Assembly: GCA_948474755.1 (NCBI GenBank)
Contig: CAOLHI010000927.1
Span: 496,001 to 560,000, forward strand
Direction: 5' to 3'
DNA length: 64,000 bases
Source of the DNA: Ctenosaura bakeri
Taxonomy: Eukaryota; Chordata; Lepidosauria; Squamata; Iguanidae
Shown: positions 9,640-21,334 of the stretch, in pieces
Position numbering within the stretch: position 1 is the first letter of the stretch
Layout of the letters: every line of letters starts with the position of its first letter
Program-made: the position numbers and the translations under genes
The notes under the pieces: model-generated
The model's input: only the letters and a program-made list of their open reading frames with translations
Database searches by the model: none
Told to the model about the DNA's origin: nothing

Positions 9640-10790
9640 AATCAACTTCTGCCTTATAGATTACGGCAGCCTTTGATTGTGTAATCATGAAAAACTATGG
9701 ATCACTCTTAAAGTGTGTGATACAACATTTGATTATCTGATGCATAACTGTACTCAAGACAAGAGTATTCTTGCTTTCAGGACAGAATATGGAGAAACAG
9801 AATGGTTTCCCATTGACAAGGGAATCAGACAAGACTATATTTTATCACTCTATTACTTTAATTTATATGTAGAACACATCATATGGAAAGCAAGATTAAA
9901 CTCAGAGGGAGGAGGTGTGAAAATTGGGGAAGAAACATCAATAATTTGAGATATGCAGCTGATACCATATTATTTACAGAAAATAGCAAAGACTATGGTA
10001 TGTCATCATCAGTTTGTTTGTTTTTTGTTTTATGTTCTTTTTTGTAAAGTTTTGTATGTTACTTTATGTTATGGATAAGTATATTTTAGCATATTAATAA
10101 AAATATTTTTTTGAAAGAAAGAAAATAGCAAAGACTTGGAACAACTGTTGATGAAAGTTAAGGAAGAAAGTACAAAAGTAGTTATACCTAAACTTTAAGA
10201 AAATAAAAATAATGATCGTAGATGATTTATGTAAATTTAAAGCTGATGATGATGATACTGAAATTTCTATACTTTGACTCAGAAATCAAAATGGAGATTG
10301 TAGTCAAGAAATCAAAAGAAGGCCTAAGACTTGGAAAGGCAGCTATGAAGGAACTAGCTAAGATAGTATTTCTGATTTCTGTGTATGATTGTAAAAGTTG
10401 GACAATGAAGAATGCTGAAAGGAAGAAAATCAATCCATTTATAATGTGGTGCTGAAGGAGAGTTCTGTGGATATCATGAGCTGCTAAAAAGACAAAACAG
10501 GCCCTAGAACAAATCAGGCCTGAACTCCCTCTGGAAGCCAACAGAGTAAACTGAGACTATTATACTTTGGATATATAATGAGATGATGTGACTTACTGGA
10601 AAACACAATAATACTAGGCAAAGTGGAAGGCAGTAGGAAAAGAGTAAGACCACAAAACCATGGTGGATTGATTCAATTAAGGAAGCCCTAGCCCTGAGTT
10701 TGCAAGACCTGAACAGAACGGTTGATGACCAAGACTCTTGGAGATCACTCCATAGATCACCATAAATCAAAGTGAACTTGACAACAAAAA
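9640..10790 (+). mobile_element. BovB (RTE) LINE, decayed RT region and 3' end
   Basis: On the plus strand 9677-9949 reads as an RTE-type reverse-transcriptase fragment (NHEKLWITLK, FRTEYGETEW, KGIRQDYILS, YFNLYVE), with RQD in place of RQG and a stop before the catalytic YADD block. 10110-10790 matches the BovB 3' part also seen at 32120-32600, ending AACTTGACAACAAAAAACAACAATGA. Frameshifts, stops and a small insertion at 9995-10120 make it inactive. Elements of this clade probably supply the enzymes for the SINEs in this window because they share the 3' tail. Confidence 0.8.
9995..10120 (+). mobile_element. Short 5'-truncated LINE insertion (L1-like), 16-17-bp TSD
   Basis: GAAAATAGCAAAGACT is present at 9979-9994 and 10121-10136, extendable by one A to 17 bp. 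The 126 bp between are T-rich and then finish with TAATAAAAATATTTTTTTGAAAGAAA, like an L1-type 3' end. It interrupts the BovB reverse transcriptase, so it is younger than that copy. Too short for certain family assignment. Confidence 0.65.
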
Positions 10791-11590
10791 ACAACAATGA
10801 CATAGGAAACATCAGAAACTGCCTTTATACTAGCCTCAGTTTACTGGTTCACCCAGCCAGCATTATCTAATCTTATTAGCAGTTGCCCTCCAGAATCTCA
10901 GGAAGATGTCTTGCACATCATTTGCTTTCTGATCCTTTATTTATCTAGAGCAACAGTAAGCAAATTTCAGCCCTCAGTGCAGCTGTTTTATGGTCTTCAA
11001 CCCCTCCAGACTGCTCAGAGTATCCTTCTTTTCTGGCCCAAAATAAAAGATGCTCTCTTCTGGAAGCCTTAAGGAATAGCAATTCACCTTTTAAATATGT
11101 TGCAGCAGCCCCTTGCAGTGGTTAAAACCCATAGCTTCTTCCATTCCCCCCCCCTTTTACATTCCTGGCAGTTTGTGCAACTCCTAGACTTGCCGCATTT
11201 CCTTTACAGCCCGGATTGTATATTTTATTTTAATGTGCAACTGGACACAAAATATGCAAATGGTTTGCCACAGACGAGAAAGGAAAGGAGCCAACTTCAG
11301 CCTCTGTAGGAAGCGGGAAATATGCTGGGTCTTTTACGTATATGGACCTAAATCTTGTTCTTGGCTTGCTGTCTTGGTCAAAAGATAATACATCAATAAA
11401 CCAAAATTCAGCTTCTTCAGCTGTTGTTTTTTCTGCACTTCAGTCAGGTTGTATTATTATGGTGTTCTCTTTTTCCATAATATTGGATCATTCCCATGAT
11501 CACTCTCCTTTATTAACCCACAGGTGTTAACAAGATGGCTTGGTTAATTAGTATAGAGCCCAAACCATCCTATAAGGGTCTGTTGTTCTT
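10791..11590. other. No feature recognised
   Basis: Mixed-composition DNA with short frames on the plus strand that show no domain. A C-run lies at about 11146-11155. Confidence 0.45.
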
Positions 11591-11734
11591 CTCATAGGCA
11601 AGTAGTTCCCAACTTGGGGTCCAGGAACTCCTGGAGGGTCCATTAAGCCCTGCTGCGGGACATCAGCAGCAGCAACAGGGCAATAGCAGGTGACAAAAGG
11701 GACACAGCAGCAGACATGTGCCTGAGACCAAACA

Positions 11735-11920
11735 ATGGCTCTCAAGACCAGGGTCTGAATCCCCATCCAGCCATGGAAACCCACTGGGTCACCTCAAGCA
11801 AATCACATTCTCTCACCTTCAGAGAAAGGTAAAGGCAACAAATCTTGCCAAGAAAACCCTCATGATAGGTTTGCCTTAAGGTTGCCATAAATCAGTTTCC
11901 AAAGGAGAGAGACATGATGG
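11735..11920 (+). mobile_element. Sauria-type SINE inside a hAT element
   Basis: Contains GGTCTGAATCCCCATCCAGCC (box B region), CCACTGGGTCACCTCAAGC, CTTGCCAAGAAAACCCTCATG and the tail GGTTGCCATAAATCAG. The 3' end decays before the usual ACAACAACA. The 5' boundary is approximate. Confidence 0.7.
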
Positions 11921-11944
11921 CTAGAAAGAACCTCCCCCATCAGC

Positions 11945-12118
11945 AGCACTACGTTGTTGTGTGCCTTCAAGTCACTTTTGAGTTACAGCAACCCTAAAGT
12001 AAACTTATCACAGAGGTTTTTGGCAAAATTTCTTCAGAGGGGGCTTGTCTTTGCCCTCCTTTGAGGCTGATAGAACGTGACTTGCCAGAGGTCACTCAGT
12101 GTCTAAGTTTCCAGAAGC
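11945..12118 (-). mobile_element. Sauria-type SINE, opposite orientation
   Basis: Reverse complement of the SINE tail begins at TTGTTGTGTGCCTTCAAGTC and continues through GGCAAAATTTCTTCAGAGG and GACTTGCCAGAGGTCACTC. The head is missing. It forms an inverted pair with the copy at 11735-11920, with about 25 bp between them. Confidence 0.75.
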
Positions 12119-12270
12119 CTTTAATAAATAAATATTAGCATATTTAAATCTACATTCAAATATTTAATATAAATATTTAAATCTTGAGTTAAGTCTTGGG
12201 GGTCCCTGGCAAAGAATTGTATCAGCAGGGGTCCCTAGTAAAGAAAAGGTTAAGAGTCACTGTCATAGGC

Positions 12271-14684
12271 CATTGAAGGATGGAGTCAAAGGGCGTTAAG
12301 TCAAAGGCTCATTCAGATAGTGCTAAATGGACCAGCCCTACCATTGGGCAGATGATGCAGCTGCCACCCTCAAGGAGCAGATGCTGAAAGGACAGAGAGT
12401 GGTGCTGGGGCACTGCAGGGCAGAGTTCTACCTGTACAAGAAAACCCATTCTCATCCCCTAATGTAGCCTTACACCGAAGTAAGATGAGGAAGAAGAGAC
12501 TCCGGCTCTATCATCCTTTACCCAAGGCTGAAAAAAAAACATTTTGGGCCCATCCTAGTAATAGACTACAGTTTAGTGTGAGGTCCAAACAAACCTGACA
12601 TTTGGAACAGGCTGAAATACTTCACCTAGCCATACCAAAAATAGTATGCCATGATTAGCTAATGGAAAAAAAGAAGACAACAATGAAAAAGAATTTAAAA
12701 CCTGACTGGGAAGCAAATCACTAGTAAAAATGTAAGAGCAGGCTTAGTGTGAAGACTGGAAAGATCTTAATGCCAACTTTAAAATTTCTAAGAATTTGTA
12801 GAACCAATTTATAAAGTCTTGCTAGACAAAGGCTCAATCATACATGGCTGAAAGCAGATTAACTGACATTGAAAAGCAGCATGAATAGCAGTAATAAAGC
12901 CATCCACAGTTTGCAGAGTAGCTAAGTGAACCATCAAGGAGATTATCGAATGAAATAAAATGTTCACTTCATTTATAGTGGCCTCCTCCAGATACAGCAT
13001 GCATATACACGTGCGTGCCTATACATACACACACTTCCCTACAGTGATTACAGTAAAGGAAGCAACATCCTAGGGCATTTTCACGGGCAAAAGGAATTAC
13101 AGTATAGATCATCCTGTAATATGGAAGTAGGATCTACCCTGCATGGATCTATTCATCATACTATATAGCACATGAAGAAGAACACTGGTAGTCATTTTCC
13201 CTTGGGAAACAGACATCCCATGGGAAGTTCTTCAGATAAATTAAGGATGCTTTTCTACTGTTGTCTTTCAGTCTTTTCCTAGAAAGCTACACTCCCATAA
13301 CTTCCTTTCATTAGGTAGTTATAATGCTGAGGTTGCCAAATGGAACTGTTTCTATTTTATTGTACTTTAGTATTCATATATCCCTAAGATAAAGTGGGCA
13401 ATTGCAGAAGGGCCAGGCAGCATTTTTCACCCCTGCAGTCCTCATCTGGGATGTATGGATGGTTGCAAAGCAACCAGAAGTGACATCACATCACTTCTTG
13501 TTTTGTTTTCAAACGATTTATGGCTGTTCTTTCAGGTTTTTTTTTTTTCCTGCTCAGGCAAACAACCACAAATCGGTTTTGTGATTTAAAAATCACTATA
13601 TATTTTTTTAAAAAGTGATCTGGGGGTTTTGAGGGGTTTCAGGGGCTCCAAAATAGAGATCATAGACCAAACATTCCCCACTTCTTTTGTAAGGCACAGT
13701 TCTTTTCTTCAAGCTGTCCCCTTTTTTGTAGCTCCTTTTGTAAGAGTCTTCCATATTTTTCCTTAAGAAAAAAAACTGATTATGGTAAAAAGATGGACAG
13801 AAATGCTTTTGAATTCTAAGTGGTAGATTTCTAGGAGGACAGACAGACAGAAATCCTACTAGTGATGCCTACTACTGTAATTTTAAGACTGTTACACAAG
13901 GAGGTATTAATTGCCTCCTTATATAATCATATCTCCATATTGAAACCAGTGTAGGACTCCCACACCCAACTAGTAGTTGGAGAGGGAAGAGTGCCCAGGC
14001 AGCATACAGCTGCATTTCTGCAGCTAGTAGCACAGAGGCAACCTTATTATCCTAGATCTGTAGGAAGAACTGGACATCTGGAAAGATGATATTTTCTCTC
14101 ATGCTTCTGGTTGCAGAAACACAGCCAGATACTTCCTGGACAACCTCCTCTTCCCCATATTCCCCAGGCATTAATTGATCATGGAACACACATCAGCATC
14201 TACAAGGCAGTTATGCACAAGCTCGGGGACGGAGGAAGAAAGGAGATGGAGGTATGCTTGGTAGAGTGTTAAGTACCACCAAGCCCATATAGAATTCCAA
14301 CCACATTCTCCTAGTGTGGATCCCTTATGTCATTAAATTGTCATCACTTATGTAAAAGAGGTATCAGCAGGCCTGGAGGAACACTGGGATTTGCAAAGGT
14401 ACAAATAAACATAAATAAAAATTGTTGGGCTTCCTATGATGGAGCCTGGGAGTCTGGCTAACCTGAGTGGCAGGGCAGCCCTAGCAACAGGTTGCCATGT
14501 AACCAAAGCGGCTCTATATGAGAGAAACCCAGTCCATTAGTGAGAGGGAGGAGCTGAGGTTTGAGAGGAGAAGGGCTATATATAAGACATAGTGACTTGC
14601 ATTTTTTAGTTTTCCTTCAATGATATTTCCAGAGATAGAGCTCTAGGATTGAGCCTTCAGTCAGCCAGGACAGGGATGTTGTCT
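12271..14684. other. No feature recognised
   Basis: Low-complexity runs occur at about 13535-13550 (T run), and at 13000-13030 (CA-rich). The segment has only short frames and no recognisable element. It may be unique host DNA. Confidence 0.45.
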
Positions 14685-14685
14685 G

Positions 14686-15160
14686 AAAAAGGCCATTTCT
14701 GCACTAGGGCCCTTTTCGCATGGCATTTCTGAAGTGAAAGGGACCCTTGAGCGTAGCGTAAATGTGAGGAGTGGTCCATACAACACACTCACATTTGCAT
14801 GACGCTCAAGGGCCTGACGCAGACTGCGCACACATTTTTTCATTTTCGGCTTAAAGCCGAACAGGTCATGCATGCGCACACTTACCTGGCATGCGGAGCC
14901 TCGGGAGCTGGGCCGGTCGCGCGTCCTCTCCTCAGTGCAGCCTGCAAGGTCCCAGGCTGCACTGCAAATGGAAGAGGTGGGGCATTCACGCGACAAGGAA
15001 TGAGCTGCGGAACCGAAGCAGGAGGGGTGCGACAGCATTCCTCCCAAGCCTTCGTGAGCGAGCCGAGCAGCCCAACACCGGTAAAAGGTAAGGTGTGAAA
15101 AGGGCCTAGGCTGTTATAGTGTTATTATTCCACTTTCAACATCCTATGGACTCCTGGGGT
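14686..15160. mobile_element. M-type MITE, left part, split by an L element
   Basis: GGCCATTTCTGCACTAG before the L element and GCTGTTATAGTGTTATTATTCC after it are continuous text in other M copies (compare GCACTAGACTGTTATAGTG at about 59235). The M sequence stops after ATCCTATGGACTCCTGGGG near 15160; the right half is missing. Confidence 0.8.
14708..15106 (-). mobile_element. L-type inverted-repeat MITE, 399 bp, TSD TAG
   Basis: Ends are GGCCCTTTTCGCA and GGTGTGAAAAGGGCC, flanked by TAG at 14705-14707 and 15107-15109. Read on the minus strand it parallels the copy at 25267-25697: a left block with CACACCTTACC, a middle with GCAGTGCAGCCTGGGACC, a splice-donor-like CCAGGTAAGTGTG, the short stem TTCGGCTTTAAGCCGAA, and a right subterminal dyad around CTTGAGCGT. 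CpG-rich. No coding capacity. Confidence 0.82.
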
Positions 15161-17485
15161 GGTGGTTTTAAAGGGAAAAGCAGGGCTGTATAAGGGGGCA
15201 AGGCACTTTAGCAGGCTGGAAGGAAAGCAGGCCTGGCCCCCACGTTTCCTTTACAAAGTCAATGAGCTTGCTCAATGGGCACAGAATTCTGCCTCATTCC
15301 CTAATGAGCTAAAAGCAGGATGTTAAAGGCAGGATGAAATGCTGTATCCTCAAAGAGAACACAATTGATCAATCAAAACATTTGTTTCATGTCCTATTTG
15401 TAAGCAGGTAAAGTTTCTCATCAAACTTGTATGTGTAGTTATCTTAAAAATTTCTTAATGTAGAAGTAATTAATTGGGAAGTAATCTAGCTTTAAAATGA
15501 ACACTAAGCTCTTGCACAGCATCACCTTCACAACAGTGGAACTGTGGAAGAGAACCTCCATAAAAAGCAGGGCACCTTCCAGCTTTCTTGGATTTACAGC
15601 TTACAGGACAGAAGTATTTCCAGCTTTTGCACGATAAGGCAGTCCAGGCTGCAGAGCTGCATATGTCACAAACAAGAGCAGAGGAGAACTAGAAACATGA
15701 AAGAGCTAAACATTGACTATGATAGTGTCGAGACTTCCCACAATAAGTAATATAATTCACAAGGCAGTAATACAATTCAACATAATTTATATCATTCAAA
15801 ATGAACTTTATGTAAGCCTAAAATAATTTTCCCTAACTGGTACCATCCAGATGTGTTAGAGTACAATCCTCATCATCCTTGGTCACCTTGCTGGCAATGA
15901 TGGAAAGTATACTTCACCCATATGGAGGTCCCCAGGTTAGGGAAGGCTGGGCCAAAGTATGCAAGTCAGAACAGATCTCTGCACGTTAGGCAAGCCCAAT
16001 TAATTTCTGGTTTTAATATATGCATGCTGTTGGCCCTCCTCTGTAAGTTTCATGGCACCTTCCAGCTACCCTCCAAGTCCCTTCCTAAACTATCATCCAA
16101 CTTCAAAGAAAATTTGCATGGTTAGGTTTTAGGGAGTTTAGGGTATAATTTCTTCGTCCTCAAGCCCCTCTGCAAGTACTGATTTTAAGCTGGATTTAAA
16201 CTTGATAATTGAAAAGCAAATCTTTTTTCTGAGCCGCTTAGTCATTCAAGCCACAGGCAGCTGTAATTTAATTAGCAGTTACAGAAGACCAGATGATTTC
16301 TGGGTTTCTTCAATAAGGAAGGATTTTTAGGCACAATTATTGGGATACCAGATGCAAAGTCTAGCAATTGAAAAGCACAGTGGGGGGGATGGGAGGAAGG
16401 AATGAAACAAGAGAGAGGTAGGAGGAGACCTCTACAACAGCATTCTTTATGTTTCAGAACAGGTTTGACAGCCCAAAAAAGAGCTCCTAAAGCATCCAAA
16501 AGTAACAGAACGTGAGGCAAACCATGATTTCTTCTATAAACTGTTATGTATTGGCAAAGTGACATAGTAATTGTTGACAGGCAAATTCCCTTAAAACATT
16601 GGGAGTTCATTGCTGGGTACCAAAAACAGAGAAATTATTTATATACTGGTACTAATATTTACAGCCAGTTAAACATAAACAATATGTCAAGTCAATTAAA
16701 CAAAAGCAAACTGAACTCAATTGTGGCTCACTCAAAGAAACTTAATCAGGCTCATGTTCTGTTTAAACCAATGGGAATTAAATCTGTTACTGATTTCATA
16801 TGGGATTTACAGACTTTATCGCACGACAGGTTTGTTGCACGATTGCACTGGCTTAGTTCTGTGTTTGATCTTTCCCTCTGACACAACGTCGTGACTCTCC
16901 TATTGTTGCATTGTATTTCTATCATTATTGGATCACATCTTTTCATTGATGGGAAGAAAACACAGTTAATGGCTCCAATATCATTGCTGCTCAACTATGG
17001 CTTCTTAGAGCGGTCATTTTGGTCCACTGCAGTTCCAATATTCCAGCAGGTCATGTGGTGTAAGTGAGTGTGGTTCTCCTCTTCTCCCCCATCCCCTAGC
17101 CCCTATCCCCATCCCAAACAAGGTGAAGTCACTCCACTTCTGGCGACCAGACAAAGAGAACATCATGGAGCCCAGGAACAATGCTGCCTTTACTCTGTTC
17201 CCTGGTATATATTGCTTTTTCTATGTTTTGCTCTAATTGCACAATTGCACTGGTATGGCATATCACAGTTGTGAGGCAGTGCACAATACTTGCAGGGACA
17301 TGCATCATCAAAGTGGTACCATGGTGTTATTGCATAGAAGGTATGAAGATGATTGTTTCCATAATGGCACATTTCTGTTTGCTTAAACAATGTGATTGCT
17401 GCAAGACAACAGCCTGGTGGGATAAAGCCCAAAGTCTGGAGCCCAGAAGGCTGTTTTCTACTGAGGCAGAGGACAACTAGAGTGT
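15161..17485. other. Mostly unassigned, with one hAT remnant
   Basis: About 15838-15960 resembles a small hAT MITE (ACTGGTACCATCCAGATGTG ... GGTCCCCAGGTTAGGG), diverged. The rest has no recognisable element; frames between 16272 and 17700 overlap on both strands and show no domains. Confidence 0.45.
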
Positions 17486-17493
17486 ATCCAGAC

Positions 17494-17808
17494 CAGGAGT
17501 GGGTAATTACACAGGGGCATGTTCTCACCCAGCAATCCACTCTGGTGCATTTAGATGCACCTGAAGTGATGCTAATTTGTCCAATTTCTGTCCAATTTTT
17601 AAAATTTCTTCTTGGTTTTTGTGACTTGGGAGGCATTGGAGGGTTAGGAGAAGCAAACCACTGTGATTTGGGTTGCATTTGGGGCAGTTTTCAGGCAAAA
17701 AAAAATTGCCCCTAAATCAATCTGATTTATTTCTTTATTCAGTATGAGGGCTTCGTTGGACTTCAGAGTCCCAAGGGTCACATGTAGGCTGCACTTTGCC
17801 CACCCTTA
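17494..17808. mobile_element. hAT-type element E1, TSD shared with its neighbour
   Basis: Left end CAGGAGTGGGTAATTACAC and right end GTGCACTTTGCCCACCC-like text (GCTGCACTTTGCCCACCC) are imperfect inverted repeats of the CAGggGTGGGCAAA hAT class. ATCCAGAC lies at 17486-17493 and ATCTAAAC at 17809-17816 (6 of 8 matching). No transposase. Confidence 0.6.
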
Positions 17809-17816
17809 ATCTAAAC

Positions 17817-17952
17817 CAGTGATTCCCAAACTCTGAACCTCCAGATATTTTTTACTTTAGCTCCCATAATTCCTGACTGTTGACCAAGATAGCTAAGGAC
17901 ATCTGGGAGCTGAAGTCCAAAACACCTGAAGACTAAAGTTTGGGAAATATTG
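17817..17952. mobile_element. hAT-type MITE E2, 136 bp
   Basis: Left end CAGTGATTCCCAAACT and right end AGTTTGGGAAATATTG are inverted repeats. The flanks are ATCTAAAC (17809-17816) and ATCCAGAC (17953-17960). Similar decayed text is present near 15.84 and 25.70 kb. Confidence 0.68.
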
Positions 17953-18184
17953 ATCCAGACCTTTGTTGTCATCACTGACTAGGAACAACTATCTAGTCCA
18001 GGACTTTTTCTAATATTTCTGATATCCAGTTCTCTTCCAGTTAGACACTCTCTATGCAAAATAATAGATGGACACAGATCTGACTTCAGAAATGGCAAAA
18101 CATAAAAACCAGTGTCAAAAAACTTCAGTCCTGGGACATCTATCATTGGTCACAGAGTGGGTATTATGAAATTTGAAAAAACAG

Positions 18185-18300
18185 CCTGGTGAGAACTGTA
18201 CTGCCTTCCAATTTGCTTCCAAGCTCAGATCAAGGTGTTATAAAGCCCTATAGCAACTTGGGACCAGGACGTTGAAAGGCTACCTCATCCCATATGAATT
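18185..18300 (+). mobile_element. L2-like LINE ORF2 tail fragment
   Basis: TGGTGAGAACTGTACTGCC followed by TTATAAAGCCCTATAGC and CTTGGGACCAGGACG corresponds to the C-terminal KAL-x-GLGPGYL region of L2/CR1-type LINE proteins, as also found at 38.6 kb. Very short and diverged. Confidence 0.45.
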
Positions 18301-18416
18301 TGTCCCAAAATTTGAGATCATCAGCAGAATCATAGAATCATAGAATCATAGAAATTCAGAGTTGGAAGAGACCACACAGGCCATCCAGTCCAACCCCCTG
18401 CCATGCAGGAACAACC

Positions 18417-21242
18417 TCAAATCAATCCCGACAGATGGCCATCAAGCCTCTGCTTAAAAACCTCCAAGGAAGGAGACTCCACTACACTCCGAGGCAGCAG
18501 ATTCCACTGCCGGACAGCCCTGACTGTCAGGAAGTTCTTCCTGAGGTTCAGGTGGAATCTCCTTTCCTGCAGCTTGAATCCATTGCTCCTTGTCCTGGTC
18601 TCTGGAGCAGCAGAAAACAAGTCCCCTCCTTCCTCTACGTGGCATCCCTTCAAATATTTAAACATGGCTATCATGTCCCCTCTTAACCTCCTCTTCTGCA
18701 GACTAAACATACCCAGCTCTCTAAGTCTATCCTCATAGGGCATGGCTTCCAGGCCTCTCACCATTTTGGTCGCCCTCCTCTGGACTTTCTCCAGCTTGTC
18801 AATATCCTTCTTGAATTGGGGTGCCCAGAACTGGACACAGTATTCAAGATGGGGTCTAACCAAAGCAGAGTAGAGTGGTACCAGTACCTCCCCCGATCTA
18901 GACACCATACTCCTATTGATGCAGCCGAGAATTGCATTGGCTTTCTTGGCTGCCGCATCACACTGCTGACTCATGTTCAGCTTGTGGTCTATGAAGACTC
19001 CTAGATCCCTTTCACACGTACTGCTATCCAGCCACGTGTCCCCCATCCTATATTTGTGGATTCCATTATTTCTGCCTAAGTGTAGGACCTTACATTTCTC
19101 TCTGTTGAATTTCATTTTGTTCGCCCTGGCCCAGCTCTCCAATCTATCCAGGTCATTTTGAATTTTGATCCTGTCCTCTGGCGTATTAGCAACCCCTCCC
19201 AATTTGGTGTCATCTGCAAATTTGATCAGCATGCCCTCTATTCCTTCATCCAAGTCATTGATAAAAATATTGAACAGCACTGGGCCTAGGACAGAACCCT
19301 GTGGCACCCCGCTAGTCACTTCTCTCCAGGACGAAAAGCAGCCATTGGTGAACACCCTTTGGGTTCGGCCGGTTAACCAATTACAAATCCAACTAACGGT
19401 AGCCCTGTCCAGCCCACATTTTACTAGCTTCGATGCAAGAATGTCATGGGGAACTTTGTCAAAGGCCTTACTGAAATCGAGATATGCTACATCCACAGCA
19501 CTCCCTTCATCTGTCAAGCTAGTAACTCTATCATAAAAAGAGATAAGATTAGTCTGGCATGACTTATTTTTGAGAAATCCATGTTGACTTCTCGTGATTA
19601 CCGCGTTGCTTTCTAAATGATTAGAAACTGACTGCTTAATGATCTGCTCCAGGATCTTTCCGGGTACTGATGTCAGGCTGACTGGGCGATAATTATTTGG
19701 GTCCTCTTTTTTTCCCTTCTTGAAGATGGGGATAACATTTGCTCTCCTCCAATCTGCTGGAACTTCTCCTGTCCTCCAAGATTTCTCAAAAATTATAGCA
19801 AGCGGTTCCGAAATGACCTCTGCCAGCTCTTTTAATATCCTAGGATGCAATTCATCTGGCCCTGGAGACTTGAATTCATCCAATGCGGCCAGGTATTCCT
19901 GTACCACCTCTCTACTTATTATGTGCCTCATTTCCTCTGCTTCCTCCCCTGCTCCCCAACCGCCAGGTTGAGTGCTTGTATCCTTCTGGGAAAATACGGA
20001 GACAAAGAAGGTGTTAAGTAGCTCTGCTTTTTCTCTCCCCCCTGTGAGTAATTCGCCATCTTCTCTGCGTAGCGACCCTACTGTCTCCTTCTTTTTCCTT
20101 TTGCTGCGGACATATTTAAAAAAACCCTTTTTATTGTTTTTAATGTCTCTGGCCAGCCTAAGCTCGTTCTGTGCTTTAGCCTTTCTGACTTCCTCCCTAC
20201 ATCTCCTAGCTACTTGCTTAAATTCTTCTTTGGTGGTTTCCCCCTTCTTCCATTTCCTATACATGTTTCTCTTAACTCTTAGCTCAGCTGAGAGTTCTTT
20301 AGTCAACCATTCTGGTTTCTTCAGATGCCTTCCATTTTTCCTCCTTAATGGCACTGTTTTAGACTGTGCCTTCAGTATCTCCTTTTTAAGGAACTCCCAT
20401 GCCTCCTGAACATCTTTCCCTTTCACTATTCCTGACCACGGAATTCCAGCCAGCAGCTCCCTAAGTTTACAGAAGTCCGCTTTTTTAAAATCTAAGATGA
20501 GTGTCTGGCTACCCTTATCTTCTCCTTCCCACTGAATGCTAAATTCCAACAGGGCATGGTCACTCCCCCCTAAAGATCCAACCACTTCTACCTCATTCAC
20601 AAGGTCATCCCTGTTGGTCAAGACCAGATCTAGAATATTTGATCCCCTTGTGGCCTCTTCCACCTTCTGGACCATGAAGTTGTCTGCAAGACAAGCAAGA
20701 AACTTGCTGGACCTTGCTGTCTTGGCAGAGTTTGACTGCCAGCATATATCCGGGTAATTGAAATCTCCTATTATTACTGTATCCCTCCTCTTTGAATGTG
20801 CAGTCATTTGGTTGAGGAAGGTGTCATCCAAGTCCTCAGCCTGGGTTGGAGGTCTGTAGTAAACCCCCACCAGAATATCCCTATTGTTTCTCGCTGCCTT
20901 AATTCTTACCCAAATGCTCTCGACCTGGCTTTCTGGGTTTAAGTCCTGGATCTCTTCACAGGTGAAAACATCCTTGACATACAAGGCTACTCCTCCTCCT
21001 TTCTTGTTTGGTCTATTTTTACAAAACAGGCTATACCCCTCTATTCCTGTATTCCAATCATGAGACTCATCCCACCAGGTCTCAGTGATGCCTATCAAAT
21101 CGTATTTATTTTCTTGTACTAGGAGTACAAGCTCATCCTGCTTGTTTCCCATACTCCTTGCATTAGTGTAGAGACACTTAAGTCCCTGGGCCCTTCCTGC
21201 AAGTCCTGTACTATTGGTTCTACTCCTCCCGCCATTGGCCAC
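18417..21242 (-). CDS. CR1 retrotransposon ORF2 protein: endonuclease and reverse transcriptase, 941 aa
   Basis: This protein nicks target DNA and copies the CR1 RNA at the nick. The N-terminal ~230 residues form an APE-type endonuclease: [12 protein letters not shown], the catalytic glutamate in [20 protein letters not shown], and the SDH block in [11 protein letters not shown] basic linker follows ([30 protein letters not shown]). RT motifs appear in order from about residue 480: [56 protein letters not shown] and FADDTKLGG, the last being the palm motif with F instead of Y. The C-terminus has [15 protein letters not shown] and [16 protein letters not shown]. The start MANGGRS lies just upstream of the endonuclease and the total is near the usual CR1 ORF2 length, so I accept it. 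No stop or frameshift interrupts the frame. Whether it is expressed cannot be seen from sequence. A host function is not suggested. Confidence 0.93.
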   Translation of the reverse strand: MANGGRSRTNSTGLAGRAQGLKCLYTNARSMGNKQDELVLLVQENKYDLIGITETWWDESHDWNTGIEGYSLFCKNRPNKKGGGVALYVKDVFTCEEIQDLNPESQVESIWVRIKAARNNRDILVGVYYRPPTQAEDLDDTFLNQMTAHSKRRDTVIIGDFNYPDICWQSNSAKTARSSKFLACLADNFMVQKVEEATRGSNILDLVLTNRDDLVNEVEVVGSLGGSDHALLEFSIQWEGEDKGSQTLILDFKKADFCKLRELLAGIPWSGIVKGKDVQEAWEFLKKEILKAQSKTVPLRRKNGRHLKKPEWLTKELSAELRVKRNMYRKWKKGETTKEEFKQVARRCREEVRKAKAQNELRLARDIKNNKKGFFKYVRSKRKKKETVGSLRREDGELLTGGREKAELLNTFFVSVFSQKDTSTQPGGWGAGEEAEEMRHIISREVVQEYLAALDEFKSPGPDELHPRILKELAEVISEPLAIIFEKSWRTGEVPADWRRANVIPIFKKGKKEDPNNYRPVSLTSVPGKILEQIIKQSVSNHLESNAVITRSQHGFLKNKSCQTNLISFYDRVTSLTDEGSAVDVAYLDFSKAFDKVPHDILASKLVKCGLDRATVSWICNWLTGRTQRVFTNGCFSSWREVTSGVPQGSVLGPVLFNIFINDLDEGIEGMLIKFADDTKLGGVANTPEDRIKIQNDLDRLESWARANKMKFNREKCKVLHLGRNNGIHKYRMGDTWLDSSTCERDLGVFIDHKLNMSQQCDAAAKKANAILGCINRSMVSRSGEVLVPLYSALVRPHLEYCVQFWAPQFKKDIDKLEKVQRRATKMVRGLEAMPYEDRLRELGMFSLQKRRLRGDMIAMFKYLKGCHVEEGGDLFSAAPETRTRSNGFKLQERRFHLNLRKNFLTVRAVRQWNLLPRSVVESPSLEVFKQRLDGHLSGLI

Positions 21243-21334
21243 TTGTACTACTTGTCCAGTATCATTTGGGCCTTTTACCCCTGTGTTCTCTGAGTCCTTG
21301 CCCTGAATAATATTGTCCCCCTCCCCAGTGGAAC

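Larger units (their letters stand above)
11600..12262 (-). mobile_element. hAT-type DNA transposon with 8-bp TSD, containing two SINEs
   Basis: The right end, read on the minus strand, is CAGTGACTCTTAACC; the left end is AAGTAGTTCCCAAC. TCATAGGC lies at 11592-11599 and 12263-12270, an 8-bp duplication as made by hAT transposases. Minus-strand text (AAGACTTAACTCAAGATTTAAATATTT) matches the element at 63164-63993, so both belong to one family. Two SINE insertions fill the centre. No transposase frame remains. Confidence 0.75.

Noticed and set aside
16272..16610. Minus-strand frame of 112 codons
   Set aside because: No recognisable family, unsupported start, overlapping frames on the other strand.
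19165..20409. Plus-strand frames across the CR1
   Set aside because: Shadows of ORF2, which is on the minus strand with all expected motifs.
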